Position numbers and translations under genes: made by a program. A DNA stretch of 64,000 bases from Takakia lepidozioides (Eukaryota; Streptophyta; Takakiopsida; Takakiales; Takakiaceae). The notes under the pieces were generated by a model. It did no database searches and was not told the origin of the DNA. It was given only the letters and a program-made list of their open reading frames with translations. The stretch spans positions 1,614,001 to 1,678,000 of the forward strand of contig CM060731.1 of the NCBI GenBank assembly GCA_030704615.1, written 5' to 3'. This document shows positions 1 to 11,260 of the stretch, piece after piece. Numbering within the stretch: position 1 is the first letter of the stretch; each line of letters starts with the position of its first letter.

Positions 1-824
1 ATCCCCAGAGCAGCAGTAGCTTTTGGGCTGCTTTTTTACTTTGTGTTTTTCATTTTGTCCCATAAGCTCTTTGAGCTTTCCGCAGATGTAATAAAGTACC
101 ATTTTGTTTCATTTCATTCATTTTCATTTCATTTTGTTTCATGGCATGTCTTTCATCGTTTGTGCATTTCTAACGCATGATTAGTTCTCTTGTATGGCAT
201 TACTAGTCGACTCACTACAAACACCAAAACTCCAAAGCATGAATCACTATGAATGATTGTTCAAGTAATTTTGAGCACTTCATGTAAAGTAGTAAAGCAG
301 TGGTTGCGCCAACTTCCGCAGTCGCAATTGCCACTTGGGCATGTAGCACTGCAAGTTATGTGGTCTACTACCACGTGGCGCCCCAGGCCCGTGGCCACGT
401 GGCAGCAGTGCTACTCGTTGTGGCGCCGCCACATCGGCGTCCACATCGTCGTCCGCGTCCGCGTCCATGTGTCACCGCGCTTCGGTGAGTTGGTCCACTC
501 ATCCGAAGGGAAAAGTCAAAGTCAGCCCAAAAGGTCAGACACACGGGCGGCCCGCCTGGTTACGCCACGTGGTTCTTCAGCATTAATCGCATTAATCGCT
601 AAGCAGTTGTTCGCGCGTCTGCGTCCTTTACCACTCCAATCATTGGATGTCCAACCCAACTACCACGTCTGTTGTAACTAGTCTGTTGTAACTTCCAGTC
701 GATCCCAATTTTTTGACTTTTACGACTCAAAATGAGTCGTTACCCCAGTGGTAAATGACACGAATGCTTCTAGTGGGGGTTGTATTCCAAAATAATCTTT
801 TTTTTTCCGTTTGAATTCGGTTCA
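1..824. other. No gene recognised; T-rich simple sequence
   Basis: Positions 100-160 are a TTTCATTTCATT-like simple sequence. Positions 300-650 are more GC-rich and open in several frames, but the translations are low complexity and resemble no family I know. A polypyrimidine stretch ending in CAG at 824 could be the splice acceptor of the candidate exon that follows. Confidence 0.5.
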
Positions 825-1122
825 GGATGTGCAGAAAGAAAGAGACAGAATTCCATTGCCAACCGTCAGCGAGAAGGTTATTGAACTCACTCATTCGCCG
901 ACTGAGGTCAGCACACCGACAAGACCGGCAAATATTTCTGCACATCCCCAACCCCCAAGAGTTTCGGATGGTCCTGTGTCAAGAAAACGTCACAGATCAC
1001 AGCAGTCAGCGGCGGTCGTGTCCGAAGATGAAAAAACAACATCTGGCGTTCTGTTATCCCTTCAACATTCACCTGCCTCCAGTGGTAACACGCCTCAAAA
1101 TCGAAGGGTAAATCTAGCAAAG
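825..1122 (+). CDS. Candidate exon encoding a Ser/Pro-rich disordered segment
   Basis: A polypyrimidine tract and CAG (to 824) precede an open stretch that ends at AAAG before a GTAATA donor (1123). The translation is rich in Ser, Pro, Thr and Lys, with a basic RKRHRSQQS patch, so it would be a disordered segment. No domain is recognisable. It lies about 340 bases upstream of the HAD-like exon on the same strand and may be its N-terminal exon, since plant NIF/FCP1-type proteins often have disordered N-termini. The link is inferred only from position, strand and splice signals. Confidence 0.3.
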
Positions 1123-1458
1123 GTAATAAGTATCTCCTTCACTTGGTCCTCTGTCTTATTGGTTCTGGCTTCCTAGTAATCATTTCATATATCATTTACA
1201 TTGTCGACACAACTTTACACAAAGTAACCTCGCGCGATCGCGCGTGGTTGCTGGAAACTCAGAGACTCCCGATTGTGATTTTTGTCTCAAGTCTCAATTG
1301 GGTGTCGTAATGCTGAAAATATTACCTTCGCAAAATATTCCATTTGAAAATCAGGGTATAGAAACTAGGTAAACCACAAAATGCAAGTATGTCGTGGCAT
1401 TTTTTGAGTTGCAAAATGTATTGAAATGCCTAATTTTTGGGTCAGATAACAGAAACTA

Positions 1459-2190
1459 ATGGGCTCTTTTGGATGGTTCGGAACGTTCATTACTCAAGAA
1501 ATGTGTGGTGTCCGGAAACACAAACGCATGTTGCTGGTACTGAGTGTCAATGGACTTTTTTGCTACAAGCCACCTCCTACCGGAGGTGAATTGTTTAAAC
1601 AGAGGTTTCACTTGAGGAAAGTAACAATTCGGGTGCCTGCAAGACCATTTGTGGTTCCAAGACCTGGAGTGCTGGAGTTTTTTCGACTTGCATTTACTCA
1701 TTTTCATGTAGCGATTTGGTCTTGCTCTGAGAGGGATATTGTATTCAAGATGTTAGAGTGTTTCGTTCCTCCGGAAATTATGAAACAATTTCGTTTCATA
1801 TGGTCTGCCGAGCATTGCACAGATATAGCTGGACATATTAAGCCTGGAATGAAATATCTTATTAAAGATATTAAGAGTATTCTCGTAAAATTTAGTGGGA
1901 AAGAATTTGCTAGGTAGGGGAAAATTCTACTGGTCGACAATGACCCATCCAAGGCACTCCGAAACCCAGTGAATATTGGAGTCTTCCCCATCACATTCAA
2001 GAAATCAAGCAATTTGGAGGATTTGGTTGACCTTACCAAAGCTTTATGGCCTTTTCTCTCTGGCTTGATTGGAGCCCAGTCCGTTGTTGATTACGTCGGC
2101 AAGAACTCCTGCAAATCTTCCGGCCCTCCGATAGATCAAAATCACGTCTATTGGTCATGGTTTGGAAGATTTATTGATGCTTCTGTTTGA
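1459..2190 (+). pseudogene. FCP1/NIF-like HAD phosphatase domain, decayed
   Basis: The translation follows the FCP1-homology (NLI-interacting factor) fold of the HAD superfamily: strand MLLVLSVNGLF, then PGVLEFFRLAFTHFHVAIWS, then RFIWSAEHCTD, then ILLVDNDPSKALRNPVNIGVFP. Active members remove phosphate from Ser/Thr, for example in the RNA polymerase II CTD, using the first Asp of a DxDx(T/V) motif. Here that motif reads SVNG, so the nucleophile and the second Asp are both missing, while the later D-N-D motif is kept. An in-frame TAG (1915-1917) splits the domain and the same frame then continues to a TGA at 2190. An AACAG acceptor-like site lies just upstream. Family assignment is fairly sure; function is probably lost. 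Confidence 0.6.
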
Positions 2191-2400
2191 CACCCCCCTC
2201 AAAAAGATCCCGATTATCTGGGTACATAGTTTATCATTGCCCTATTTTGTGTGTAGTCCATCAGCTTTACTTCAACCTCCATTTGTACTTATACGTATGT
2301 TGTACTTCACATTTGTACTTCACATGACTTTTGTGAGATCAATGATATTTCAATGATCTTTGTATTTTCTTTAACAATTCCCTTCTGTGCTGCCTCCACA

Positions 2401-2682
2401 CAGTTAAATTCCAGTGTCAAGTTCAGAATCAAATTCGACAGGAGAAGAAAGAGGAACGGCAACGTAGAGGCTGAGCGGAGGGACCGCGAGGCTTTATGTT
2501 TGTCAAGGTCATCAAGTACAGCTACCAGTGAGGTGTCTGGTCATATCTTACATCAATCTCCCACTATATCCATCTCCTCGAGTGCACATAATTCCGCCAT
2601 CAGTGGTAACCGACGGCGATCTCGAACATATGCGTTGAGTTTGAGCCGTTTGGGAAGCAACTATGTGTTATTGATGAATTAA
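2401..2682 (+). CDS. Possible further exon, basic and Ser-rich
   Basis: A pyrimidine-rich stretch ending in CACAG (2400) precedes an open stretch to a TAA at 2680-2682. It encodes a basic segment (KFDRRRKRNG) and then Ser-rich sequence. No family is recognised. It lies on the same strand, downstream of the HAD-like sequence, and could be a terminal exon of that gene, but this cannot be shown here. Confidence 0.2.
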   Translation, partial: QLNSSVKFRIKFDRRRKRNGNVEAERRDREALCLSRSSSTATSEVSGHILHQSPTISISSSAHNSAISGNRRRSRTYALSLSRLGSNYVLLMN

Positions 2683-3044
2683 ACTATGGCCGGCCTGTTC
2701 ATTACACACATACGTTATTTAACTCTGTCAATGTTATGCCAGATCCTTTCGGCTGTAATGTTAGTCATCAAAGTTTGAGAGAAATCACGCGCGATCGCGC
2801 GTGGTTCTTTCATATATCCTCTTGTGGAGCTAGCATGGATAAGCAGTGCCATCAGATGTTATCAAAACAAGTTGACTTCATTGTCAGTTTAAGCAATAAC
2901 TGATCAGGCTGGAGGCTGGAGGAGGTTGGAGGAGAAGAAATTTTCTGATGTTTTCATATTACGATGGGGAACAAGTGACACGATCATCGTCTATGACTGA
3001 ATTCGGGTTCCTATCTCATAATTCAAGCTCCTACGATGGTTATC

Positions 3045-3760
3045 TCATTTGTTCCTGAGCGGATTGTGAAGCTCTGTTAAAATCTCTCTTCAAATGGATT
3101 GAAGTAATTTTGGCGGATTCGAAATTCCTTCCCTGACAAACTGATGGCACCATTGTGGTTGATTGAAATCTGGATGCACTCGGCTCTTTGGGGTTCTCAA
3201 TGGTGGTAGAGGCAGAGATCTGTCGCGCGATCACTCGTGGTTCGAAAAGCGGAATTCAGCATCGTCCTGGTTCTCCAGCCGACTGCCAAAGTGTTATATT
3301 ACCTCAACAGTGCCACATGTGATTGGTTGGAGTGATGTTTTTTCTATGCTCACGCATTCAACAACAAAAATGTTGTCATTTGAAGATGTGATGATTCTGC
3401 AAGCATAGTGAATTGCTTCAGGTCAGTTACAGCGAGGGAACTCAAGGTATTCAGATAATCCGTCCCGGAATATTTCACACCAACATCCTGGATGATTCAT
3501 TGATGTGTTTCAGAACACGCACTCAAATCATCCAGGCTGATGGTGTCACTTGTTCCTTGGCGGATTGTTCAAGTATCTTATAATCATAGTCTTTAAGTTG
3601 TTTGAAGTCATTCTCCCTGCTTGCATAATCCGATCTTCAACAATTGACAACATCCTCGTGGTGTTTTATTTGGTTCCTATATCCTTCGTTTGGAGATCCA
3701 TTATTCTTTTGAGGAACACCAACGATTAACATCGCGCGATCACGCGTGCTTTTCTAAGAG
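3045..3760. repeat. Two diverged direct copies of a ~180-bp unit, 505 bp apart
   Basis: TTGTTCCT..GCGGATTGT at about 3049 and again at about 3553 begins similar sequence. Each copy is followed 175-180 bases later by a CGCGCGATCAC(G/T)CGTG motif. Similarity is partial. I see no gene between 2690 and 3780; the short open frame at 3784-4086 has no recognisable domain. Confidence 0.4.
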
Positions 3761-4084
3761 CTGACCTGTTCTGATGTCCATCATTGCACACCAAAATGGT
3801 GTTACGAGGAGGCAAAATGTCAGCAATTGAACGTCAATCTCCAGCGACATTCTCGTCGTTTTCATGTGGACTGGACGCCAAAGGAGAAACACCGTCGCTA
3901 ACAATCTGTGCAAACAATCTCAACAATCATATGTACTTCAAGGTGCTTGATACTGCGTATGTTCATGTAGCTGATTTCTATAGGAGTCTTTTTGCTATTC
4001 CCATTCCAACAACATCAGGTCCACTGAGACTGCCATATTCCGAAATCAGAATCAGCACTAGAAGGAAAACGCGGAATAACCAAT

Positions 4085-4935
4085 AGCCCCCTTAACCACT
4101 CTTGTCTTTTACCACTCTATAAATCACTCCAAGTAATGGTAACCACTGGCCAGTGGTTAATTCCAATGAAATGCCACAGTGGCATCATATGGAGTGGTTG
4201 GAAGTGGTTTCAACCACTGAGTAATCCACGTGTAATATTTAATTTTATATTTATTATTTGATATTTGGTCAAATATTTGTATTAATAATGATAATATCCG
4301 ACATGGATGGGTACAGTGATAAATTATGAGTGGTTAAAGACACCTCAATGATGGGAAGTGGTTGAAACCATTTTCTACTCCATGTATAATAATTCTTTGT
4401 TTTTAGATTTGTATCATTTCAAAATATAATATTCCACGTGGACGAGGATAGTATACGTAGATCTTGAGTGGTTAAAGACCCCCCAGTGATTGGTACCACT
4501 TGCACAGTGGTGGAATATGAGTGGTTTAAGACCCTTTTGTAACTGGAACCACTCTTCAAGTGGGCACTTGTGAGTAATTACATACACGTGAGTGATTGGT
4601 ACCACTTCTGTGGTGGGTTGTGAGTGGTTGAAGACACCTGAGTGATGGGAGGTGATTGAAACCACTTGCTACTCCACGTGTAATAATTCAATTTTTCGTT
4701 TAAGATTTATCATTTCGAAATATATTTTAAATATGAACTATATTATTCCACGTGGACGGGGACAGTATATGTAGATCTGGAGTGGTTAAAGACCCCCATT
4801 GATTGGTACCACTTTAAGAGTGGTGTAGAGTGAGTGGTTACAGACCATTTACTAACTGGAACCACTCGGCCAGTGGTTACGCGTGAGTGATTACATACAC
4901 ACCAGTGATTGGTATTACTTCTGTGGTGATACATG
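4085..4935. repeat. ~320-bp tandem repeat rich in AGTGGTT / ACCACT inverted motifs
   Basis: Blocks of the form 'ACTCCA(C/T)GTGTAATAATT, AT-rich spacer, CCACGTGGACGGGGA, GAGTGGTTAAAGACC, GATTGGTACCACTT' recur starting near 4209, 4378 and 4672. Within each block AGTGGTT and AACCACT alternate in both orientations, so local hairpins are likely. No coding potential is seen. Confidence 0.55.
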
Positions 4936-4939
4936 AAAA

Positions 4940-5775
4940 ACTTTAGTGGTTTGTGTGTTGATGGAAGACCCAAAATCCATCCATCTATCGATACATTCAT
5001 CCATCCAGTCATGAGTAGAGGGGACTTAGCGTTTTTTTGGTCTTCCCTGCCACTGTGGCATCTGTTTGTTTTCTTTGTGTCGAGTTTGATCGTGAGAGAC
5101 AAACAAGACAGAGATGTGTTTGTTTTCTTATAGTGTCGAGTCTGATCATGAGAGACGATGAGCGGAGCTGGTGGGATAGGGGGCAGACAGGGACTCAAGA
5201 CCTAGAATCGGGGTATGAAGACGTGCACGATGGTGGGACAACCGCGATCGCAAGGTGTGGCTTTTTCTCAATGTACAATGACGAGCCACTAGAAGAGAAA
5301 CCGGCTTTTTCCACGGCTTTTTCCACACTTTTTGCAATGGAATCAGCTGCAGTTCACACCTGCCGTGGGTGTAAGAAACAACTAGTGCTGTCGGACACCC
5401 CGTGGACGGCCTGGCTCTCGGGTGGCCATGTGGAAAAGTCCACGGGTGGATTTTTCCACGGGAGGCTTTTTCCATGGGTGGCTTTTTTCACGGGGTGCAT
5501 GGTGACATGGCCACTGACATGGCCGATGGCATAGCTGACATGGCAAAGTGTGAAAAAGGCTAGTGTGGCATGTTTCACGGCGGATTTCACACCTTGAATA
5601 AGCCACTATGCGACACGTGCCATATTTCACACCTTCGACAAATCACTATGCAACACGTGATGTGGGTTTTCCTACAATGGTCCAGATCACACCTTGCCTC
5701 CTCTCATATGGGTGTAAGAGGAGCTGTTCAAAGTGCCAGGTGTGAACTATGGGTGGTGTTGGAAAAACCGGTTTC
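4940..5775. other. No gene recognised; low-order repeats
   Basis: Contains tandem TTTTTCCACGG-like phrases at 5420-5500 and repeated TTTCACACCTT phrases at 5580-5700. Overlapping open frames exist on both strands but none resembles a protein family. Confidence 0.4.
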
Positions 5776-5779
5776 TGTA

Positions 5780-6303
5780 GTAGTGCGGGCGGTGTAAAGC
5801 TGTGTCTGACTGTGTCTGGCTGTGATAGACTGTGACAAGCTGTCTACCCCCCTTAAAGCCTGCGCCTGCCACCCCTAAGGCTCTTGTTGGTCTCAGTCTA
5901 CCATTCATAAGTCTGCGCAGAAATTAAAGGTACCCCACAGAACCCATAAAAGCGTCTAAGTCCCAAGCAGCCCTCTAACAATACCTGATTAATCTTAATT
6001 TGATACTTAATCGATACAATCATATTGTGTAGAGAGACATGAGAGAAGCTGTGGAATGAATGATTGATTGATTGGAACTTGGTAGATACTGAAGCAATCT
6101 GATGCTTCAGTATACACAATAAGGTAAATTGATAACATGAAGGCAGGAAGGAATACAAATAGGAAGCACAACCATGATTCACTAGTTGTAGGTCATGACT
6201 GATTGTTCTGAGCGGGCTGAGTGCTTAGAGATATCCAACTCTTCTATCTTGGTGTTTCCACCTCGGATAGCGAAGGGACGGGTGAGTAAAAGCCGCTCGA
6301 CAC
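5780..6303. mobile_element. Rearranged LTR remnant (same family as 39625-40591)
   Basis: 5870-5982 matches the first ~100 bases of the LTR at 39625 in reverse orientation, ending ..CCCTCTAACA. 5983-6303 matches the last ~320 bases of that LTR in forward orientation, ending GTGAGTAAAAGCCGCTCGACA. The two LTR ends are thus joined head to head. A short TGTGACTGGCTG-type tract at 5800-5845 corresponds to the internal microsatellite of the LTR. Confidence 0.6.
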
Positions 6304-6480
6304 ACTGCCCTGGTGGACTGCATGTATGCCAAATGTGGGTGCATCGGGGATGCAAATGAAGTGTTTGATAGTATGGCTAAACAAGATGTGGTGTCGTGGA
6401 GTGCGATGATTGTAGGATATGCACAACAAGGGCACGGATGGAGGCTTTGGAGACCTATGAGCAATGATGCGGGAAGGGGT
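6304..6480 (+). pseudogene. PPR (PLS-class) gene fragment
   Basis: The translation reads [20 protein letters not shown] and then [17 protein letters not shown], the classic junction of consecutive PLS-class pentatricopeptide motifs of land plants. Intact members bind organellar RNA one base per repeat for editing or processing. Only about 1.5 motifs remain and the frame then passes into unrelated sequence. It starts immediately after the LTR remnant end at 6303. A closely similar stretch is on the opposite strand at 11090-11235. Confidence 0.7.
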
Positions 6481-6665
6481 GATTCCCTTTGGAAAAATAG
6501 CTCCAAGAAACCTGCATGGGTAGATGGTCAACTGGAAGCCGCAGCAGCAGCGGCACAATTGATAAAATCAGGCAATGCTAATCAAGGCACCTTCTTCAAC
6601 ACATTTCACTATGTTTTCCCCTCTTATCAGGATCATCCTAAATTTTCATGTTTTAAGAATTCTGC
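6480..6665 (+). other. Conserved unknown peptide (Ala-rich), copy 1
   Basis: Encodes [17 protein letters not shown] followed by [15 protein letters not shown]. Almost the same peptide is encoded on the minus strand at 11459-11668, so the sequence is conserved at protein level between two inverted copies. I do not recognise the family. It could be an exon captured together with the PPR sequence. Confidence 0.45.
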
Positions 6666-6693
6666 AAGTTAGCTGGTTGAGTGAACCTTTGAT

Positions 6694-7260
6694 AGTTTGG
6701 AGTGACTTTGACATGATACTGCCAAAGTGACAATAGGAAAGTATCCAGAAATAGGTAACAGAGAGGAAAAGCTGTGGAATGAATATTTTTCTGACCCCAG
6801 TCAATGGTGGGACAACCGTCTTGGAAGGTAAATGCCTTTGGATTACAGAGTGGTAGATGCAATTGAGAATAAGAACTGGTGTGATAAGTTGAGTTGGATG
6901 TTTGCTGGAACAAATCTAGGTTGCCATTGTCAGCTGCTAACAACAATGCAAGGATGTATGCATGATCTGTGTAGAGGCATGGATAGTTGAAGGAGCAGGG
7001 ATAGAGTGTCATCCAAGAGGGCCAGATTTCAAGCTCTAGATTACTTATGATTCCCTGTGGAAGGATAGCTACAAGAAACTTGCATGGGTAGATGGTATAT
7101 AGTTTAGAGTGATTTTGACATGATACTGCCAAAGTGACAATAGGAAAGTATCCAGAAACATGTAACAGAGATGAGGAAAAGTTGTGGAATGAATGCTCTT
7201 CTGACCCCAGTCAAGGGTGGGACAACCGAGGGAAAAAAGTGAATGTCTATTAGATTACAG
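6694..7260. repeat. Direct duplication (~160 bp, 404 bp apart)
   Basis: 6694-6852 and 7098-7255 share GAGTGA(C/T)TTTGACATGATACTGCCAAAG-type sequence (begin TAGTTT(G/A)GAGTGA) through CTGACCCCAGTCAA(T/G)GGTGGGACAACCG. Related sequence appears inverted at 11280-11440 and 11850-11910. No conserved gene is seen. Confidence 0.6.
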
Positions 7261-7415
7261 AGAGTAGGAGACGCAACTCAGCATAGACACTAAGGCAAAC
7301 TCTTCTTCCCTGCAAATGGTGTGTTTTGGTATCTGAGCGAATAAATATAATTTCTAAAAACATAATTTCAATATTTTGTTGTTTAATAATGTTCTCATCA
7401 AGGCCACTGTCCATT

Positions 7416-7462
7416 TTTCCTATAATAATAATAATAATAATCATCATAATAATAACAATAAA
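7416..7462. repeat. (ATA)n / (ATAA)n microsatellite
   Basis: A run of ATAATAATA, with interruptions, in AT-rich DNA. Confidence 0.8.
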
Positions 7463-8734
7463 TTAAATCCATTAATATTCAAACTTAATATTGGAAATCA
7501 ATTAATAATTAATTAATGTGTATCACCACACATGAACGAAGGTGTTACAAATTTCACACTCGAATGACACCCATACGGTCAACGGGTGTTGACCAAGATA
7601 ATGCATATGGGGCATTTGACATGAGTGTGAAATGAGTCATGGAGTGTGAGGTTAGTGTGAGATGTCCTACAGGAATTTGGGGCAACTATATGGCGTGGCA
7701 CATTGACCATCCAGGTGGAAGATAGATGGATGAAATGACTTCCACCTCTATTCAACATGCCTTGGACGACATAACACATAGACTTTTGTTTAGAGAATTT
7801 AAAAGTTCAAAAAGGTTATTAGGGTTATGGGGTCTGCATGTAGAGGGCTGTGGGACTTGTAGTTTTTCTTTGCTAGCTCGTTTAGAATCTGAATGCCCAC
7901 CAGTGCAGGCCATCCATTTAAGTTGATGCCAAAATGCATTTTCATCCAAACATCAAAGCTCTCAAAATAGACAACCTCAAGTAAAATGAGAAGGAGATCG
8001 GCAGAACTGAAAGGGCATAGAATTCTCTTCAATATTGAACACTGCCTGCAACTATTGGCTATAACTTGCCCTCTGTCATGTCACATATAATCCCTTCGGA
8101 AACCAGCAATCCAAAAAGATGCACTGCTCATGCAGCTGACGACAATATCGTTATGAGAATGTCACACTATAATCAACAATGTACAACAATTGCTTTGAGA
8201 AGCTATAGATAAAACTACCACATGTCGTCTCAGAGATTTGTGAGCACCAAAAATGTCAACAAATGTCTGTCCAGTCAACCTTGACACGCAGTTCGGGACA
8301 CGCAGCAGAGAGGCGTAGGCGCATGTGCACAACAACCCTAGGCCCCTCACAATGAGACAGTCTGAAGCTGAGTTGAGCACGAATTTCAATCTCTACTAGT
8401 CCAACCGTACTAGAGAAATATCTAGTGATCCTCAAACAAGGCTTTCTTCACCACCTTACAAAAATTGTTCCCAATGACTACCTCCCTGTCCACATTGTTG
8501 CTTGATGTCAAGAAGCTTGGACAAAGTGCCTTGCTCTTTGTGACTGGCTCCCTTTTTGAGACAGCAGGGTGTTTTTTTTACGGGTGTACTTCACTCACAA
8601 CCGTCTTTTTTACACTGCGTCCGGGATATCAATGATCGCCCCAGCCTGAATTTTGCCCCACCCTATCAAGCGCCAGTGTTTTTTAACTAGTGCTTTTCAA
8701 CTCGTCTGCTGAGGGCCCCACTTTCTCCCCTCTA
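7463..8734. other. No gene recognised
   Basis: AT-rich to balanced sequence. Short open frames on both strands (for example near 7730-7950 and 8160-8390) show no domain and no convincing splice structure. Confidence 0.4.
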
Positions 8735-10545
8735 CTAGTACATGTCAAAATCACTCCAAGAGCCATAGTGTTGGAAAACTGCCTTCGCATCCTTGATGCT
8801 CCCACATTTGGCATACATGTCCACGAGGGCACTGTCCAGAATCACAATCAGGTACAATTCCAGCTTTGACAATGAAATTATGGACCTCTTCCCTTTTCCA
8901 GAGCTGCCAGGCTTGCCCTTCATGCTGACACATTTGGCATACATGTCCACGAGGGCATTGTCCAGAATCACATCAGGTATAATTCCAGCTTTGACAATGA
9001 AACCATGGACCTCTTCCCTTTTCCAGAGCTGCCAGGCTTGCCCTTGATGCTCCCACATTTGGCATACATGTCCACGATTGGCATACATGTCCACGAGGGC
9101 ATTGTCCAGAATCACAATCAGGTACAATTCCAGCTTTGACAATGAAACCATGGACCTGATCGGAACCTTTTCCAGAGCTGGCACGCTTGCCATTGATGCT
9201 CCCACGTTTGGCATACATGTCCACGAGGGCATTGTCCAGAATCACAATCAGGTACAATGCAAGCTTTGACAATGAAACCATAGACTTGATCTTCCATTTT
9301 CCAGAGCTGGCAGGCTTGCCCTTGATGCTCCCACATTTGGCATACATGTCCACGAGGGCATTGTTCAGAATCACATCAGGTACAATTCCAGCTTTGACAA
9401 TGAAACCATGGACCTCTTCCCTTTTCCAGAGCTGCCAGGCTTGCCCTTCATGCTGACACATTTGGCATACATGTCCACGAGGGCATTGTCCAGAATCACA
9501 TCAGGTATAATTCCAGCTTTGACAATGAAACCATGGACCTCTTCCTTTTTCCAGAGCTGCCAGGCTTGCCCTTGATGCTCCCACATTTGGCATACATGTC
9601 CACGAGGGCATTGTCCAGAATCACAATCAGGTACAATTCCAGCTTTGACAATGAAACCATGGACCTGATCTTCCCTTTTCCAGAGCTGGCAGGCTTACCA
9701 TTGATGCTCCCACGTTTGGCATACATGTCCACAAGGGCATTGTCCAGAATCACAATCAGGTACAATGCAAGCTTTGACAATGAAACCATAGACCTGATCT
9801 TCCCTTTCCCAGAGCTGGCAGGCTTGCCCTTGATGCTCCCACATTTGGCATACATGTCCACGAGGGCATTGTCCAGAATCACAATCAGGTACAATTCCAG
9901 CTTAGACAATGAAACCACGGACCTGATCTTCCCTTTTCCAGAGCTGGCAGGCTTGCCCTTGATGCTCCCACATTTGGTATCCCTAAAGCATGGACCTAAT
10001 CTTCCCTTTTCCAGAGCTGCCAGGCTTGCCCTTCATGCTAACACATTTGGCATACATGTCCACGAGGGCATTGTCCAGAATCACATCAGGTACAATTCCA
10101 GCTTTGACAATGAAACCATGGACCCGATCTTCCCTTTTCCAGAGCTGCCAGGCTTGCCCTTCATGCTGAAACATTTGGCATACATGTCCACGAGGGCATT
10201 GTCTCGAATCACATCAGGTATAATTCCAGCTTTGACAATGAAACCATGGACCTCTTCCCTTTTCCAGAGCTGCCAGGCTTGCCCTTGATGCTCCCACATT
10301 TGGCATACTTGTCCACGAGGGCATTGTCCACAATCACAATCAGGTACAATTCCAGCTTTGACAATGAAACCATGGACCTGATCTTCCCTTTTCCAGAGCT
10401 GCCAGGCTTGCCCTTGATGCTCCCACATTTGGCATACATATCCACGAGGGCATTGTTCAGAATCACATCAGGTACAATTCCAGCTTAGACAATGAAACCA
10501 TGGACCTGATCTTCCCTCCTCCAGAGCTGCCAGGCTTGCACACGC
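8735..10545 (-). repeat. PPR-derived tandem satellite, about 14 units of 125 or 129 bp
   Basis: The anchor CA(C/T)(A/G)TTTGG recurs at 8805, 8931, 9056, 9205, 9334, 9459, 9584, 9713, 9842, 9971, 10044, 10172, 10297 and 10426. Spacings are mostly 125 or 129, with a ~20-bp internal duplication before 9205 and a truncated unit near 9975. On the minus strand each unit encodes HGFIVKAGIVPDVILDNALV followed by DMYAKCGS, the heart of a PLS-class PPR motif. The 4-bp difference comes from GAT plus A insertions. Because 125 is not a multiple of three the frame is lost between units, so this is non-coding satellite grown from a PPR gene piece, not a functional PPR protein. Confidence 0.85.
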
Positions 10546-11260
10546 ACTGCAAACGCACACAAATGTGTTGTGGTCGGGCTTCATCCCTTCCCCCATCATT
10601 TGGTCATGATAGGTCTCCAAAGGCTCCATCCCACTTCACTGCTGTGCACATCCTGCAAGCATCGCGATCCACGACACCACATCTTGTTCAGCCATAGTGT
10701 TGAACACTCCCTCCGCATCCTCAATGCTCTCACATATATTTGGCATACATGTCCACGAGGGCATTGTTCAGAATCGCATCTGTTACAATTCCAGCTTTGG
10801 TGATGCAACCATGCACCACTTTGCCCTTTTGCAGGGCTGCCAGACTTGCACACGCACTACAAACGCACAATCTTGTTCAGCCATAGTGTTGAACACTCCT
10901 TTCGCATCCTCAATGCTCCCACATTTGGCATACATGTGTCCACCAGAGCAGTCATGTTCAGGATGACATCTGGTACAATTACAAATTGTCACGATGGATC
11001 TCTTTGCCCTTTTCCAGGGCTGCCAGGCTCCCACACTCACTGCCAACACACACAAATGTTATGTGGTCGGGCTTCACCCTTCCCCCATCATTTGCTCATA
11101 GGTCTCCAAAGCCTCCATCCCATGCCCCTGCAAGCATCGCACTCCACGACACCACATCTCGTTTAGCCATAGTGTTGAACACTCCCTTGGCATCCTCGAT
11201 GCACCCACATTTGGCATATATTTCCACCAGGGCAGTGTTCAAAATGACATCTGGTAATCT
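10546..11260 (-). pseudogene. Diverged PPR gene fragments
   Basis: Minus-strand reading gives further PPR pieces: TALVEIYAKCGCIEDAKGVF with VVSWSAM near 11090-11235, and AKCGSIEDAKGVFNTMAEQD near 10880-10960, with frame breaks between them. These are larger motif pieces than in the satellite and probably show the source gene layout. Organellar RNA-binding function is not expected from this broken sequence. Confidence 0.65.

Larger units (their letters stand above)
1231..3751. repeat. Four dispersed CGCGCGATC(G/A)CGCGTGGTT motifs
   Basis: The motif occurs at about 1231-1248, 2788-2806, 3224-3242 and 3733-3751. The first two copies are the perfect palindrome CGCGCGATCGCGCG followed by TGGTT; the last two differ by one to three bases. 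All four are in the same orientation, in otherwise AT-richer DNA. Confidence 0.7.

Noticed and set aside
253-681. 142-codon open frame and overlapping frames
   Set aside because: Low-complexity composition, frames open on both strands, no family resemblance.
8793-10488. Long plus-strand open frames (up to 251 codons) encoding LAYMSTRALSRIT repeats
   Set aside because: They are the reverse-strand shadow of the PPR-derived satellite; the minus strand matches the known family.
8735-10545. Regularly spaced repeats that could be taken for a CRISPR-like array
   Set aside because: Units are contiguous 125/129-bp tandem copies without unique spacers, in a plant genome, and encode PPR pieces.
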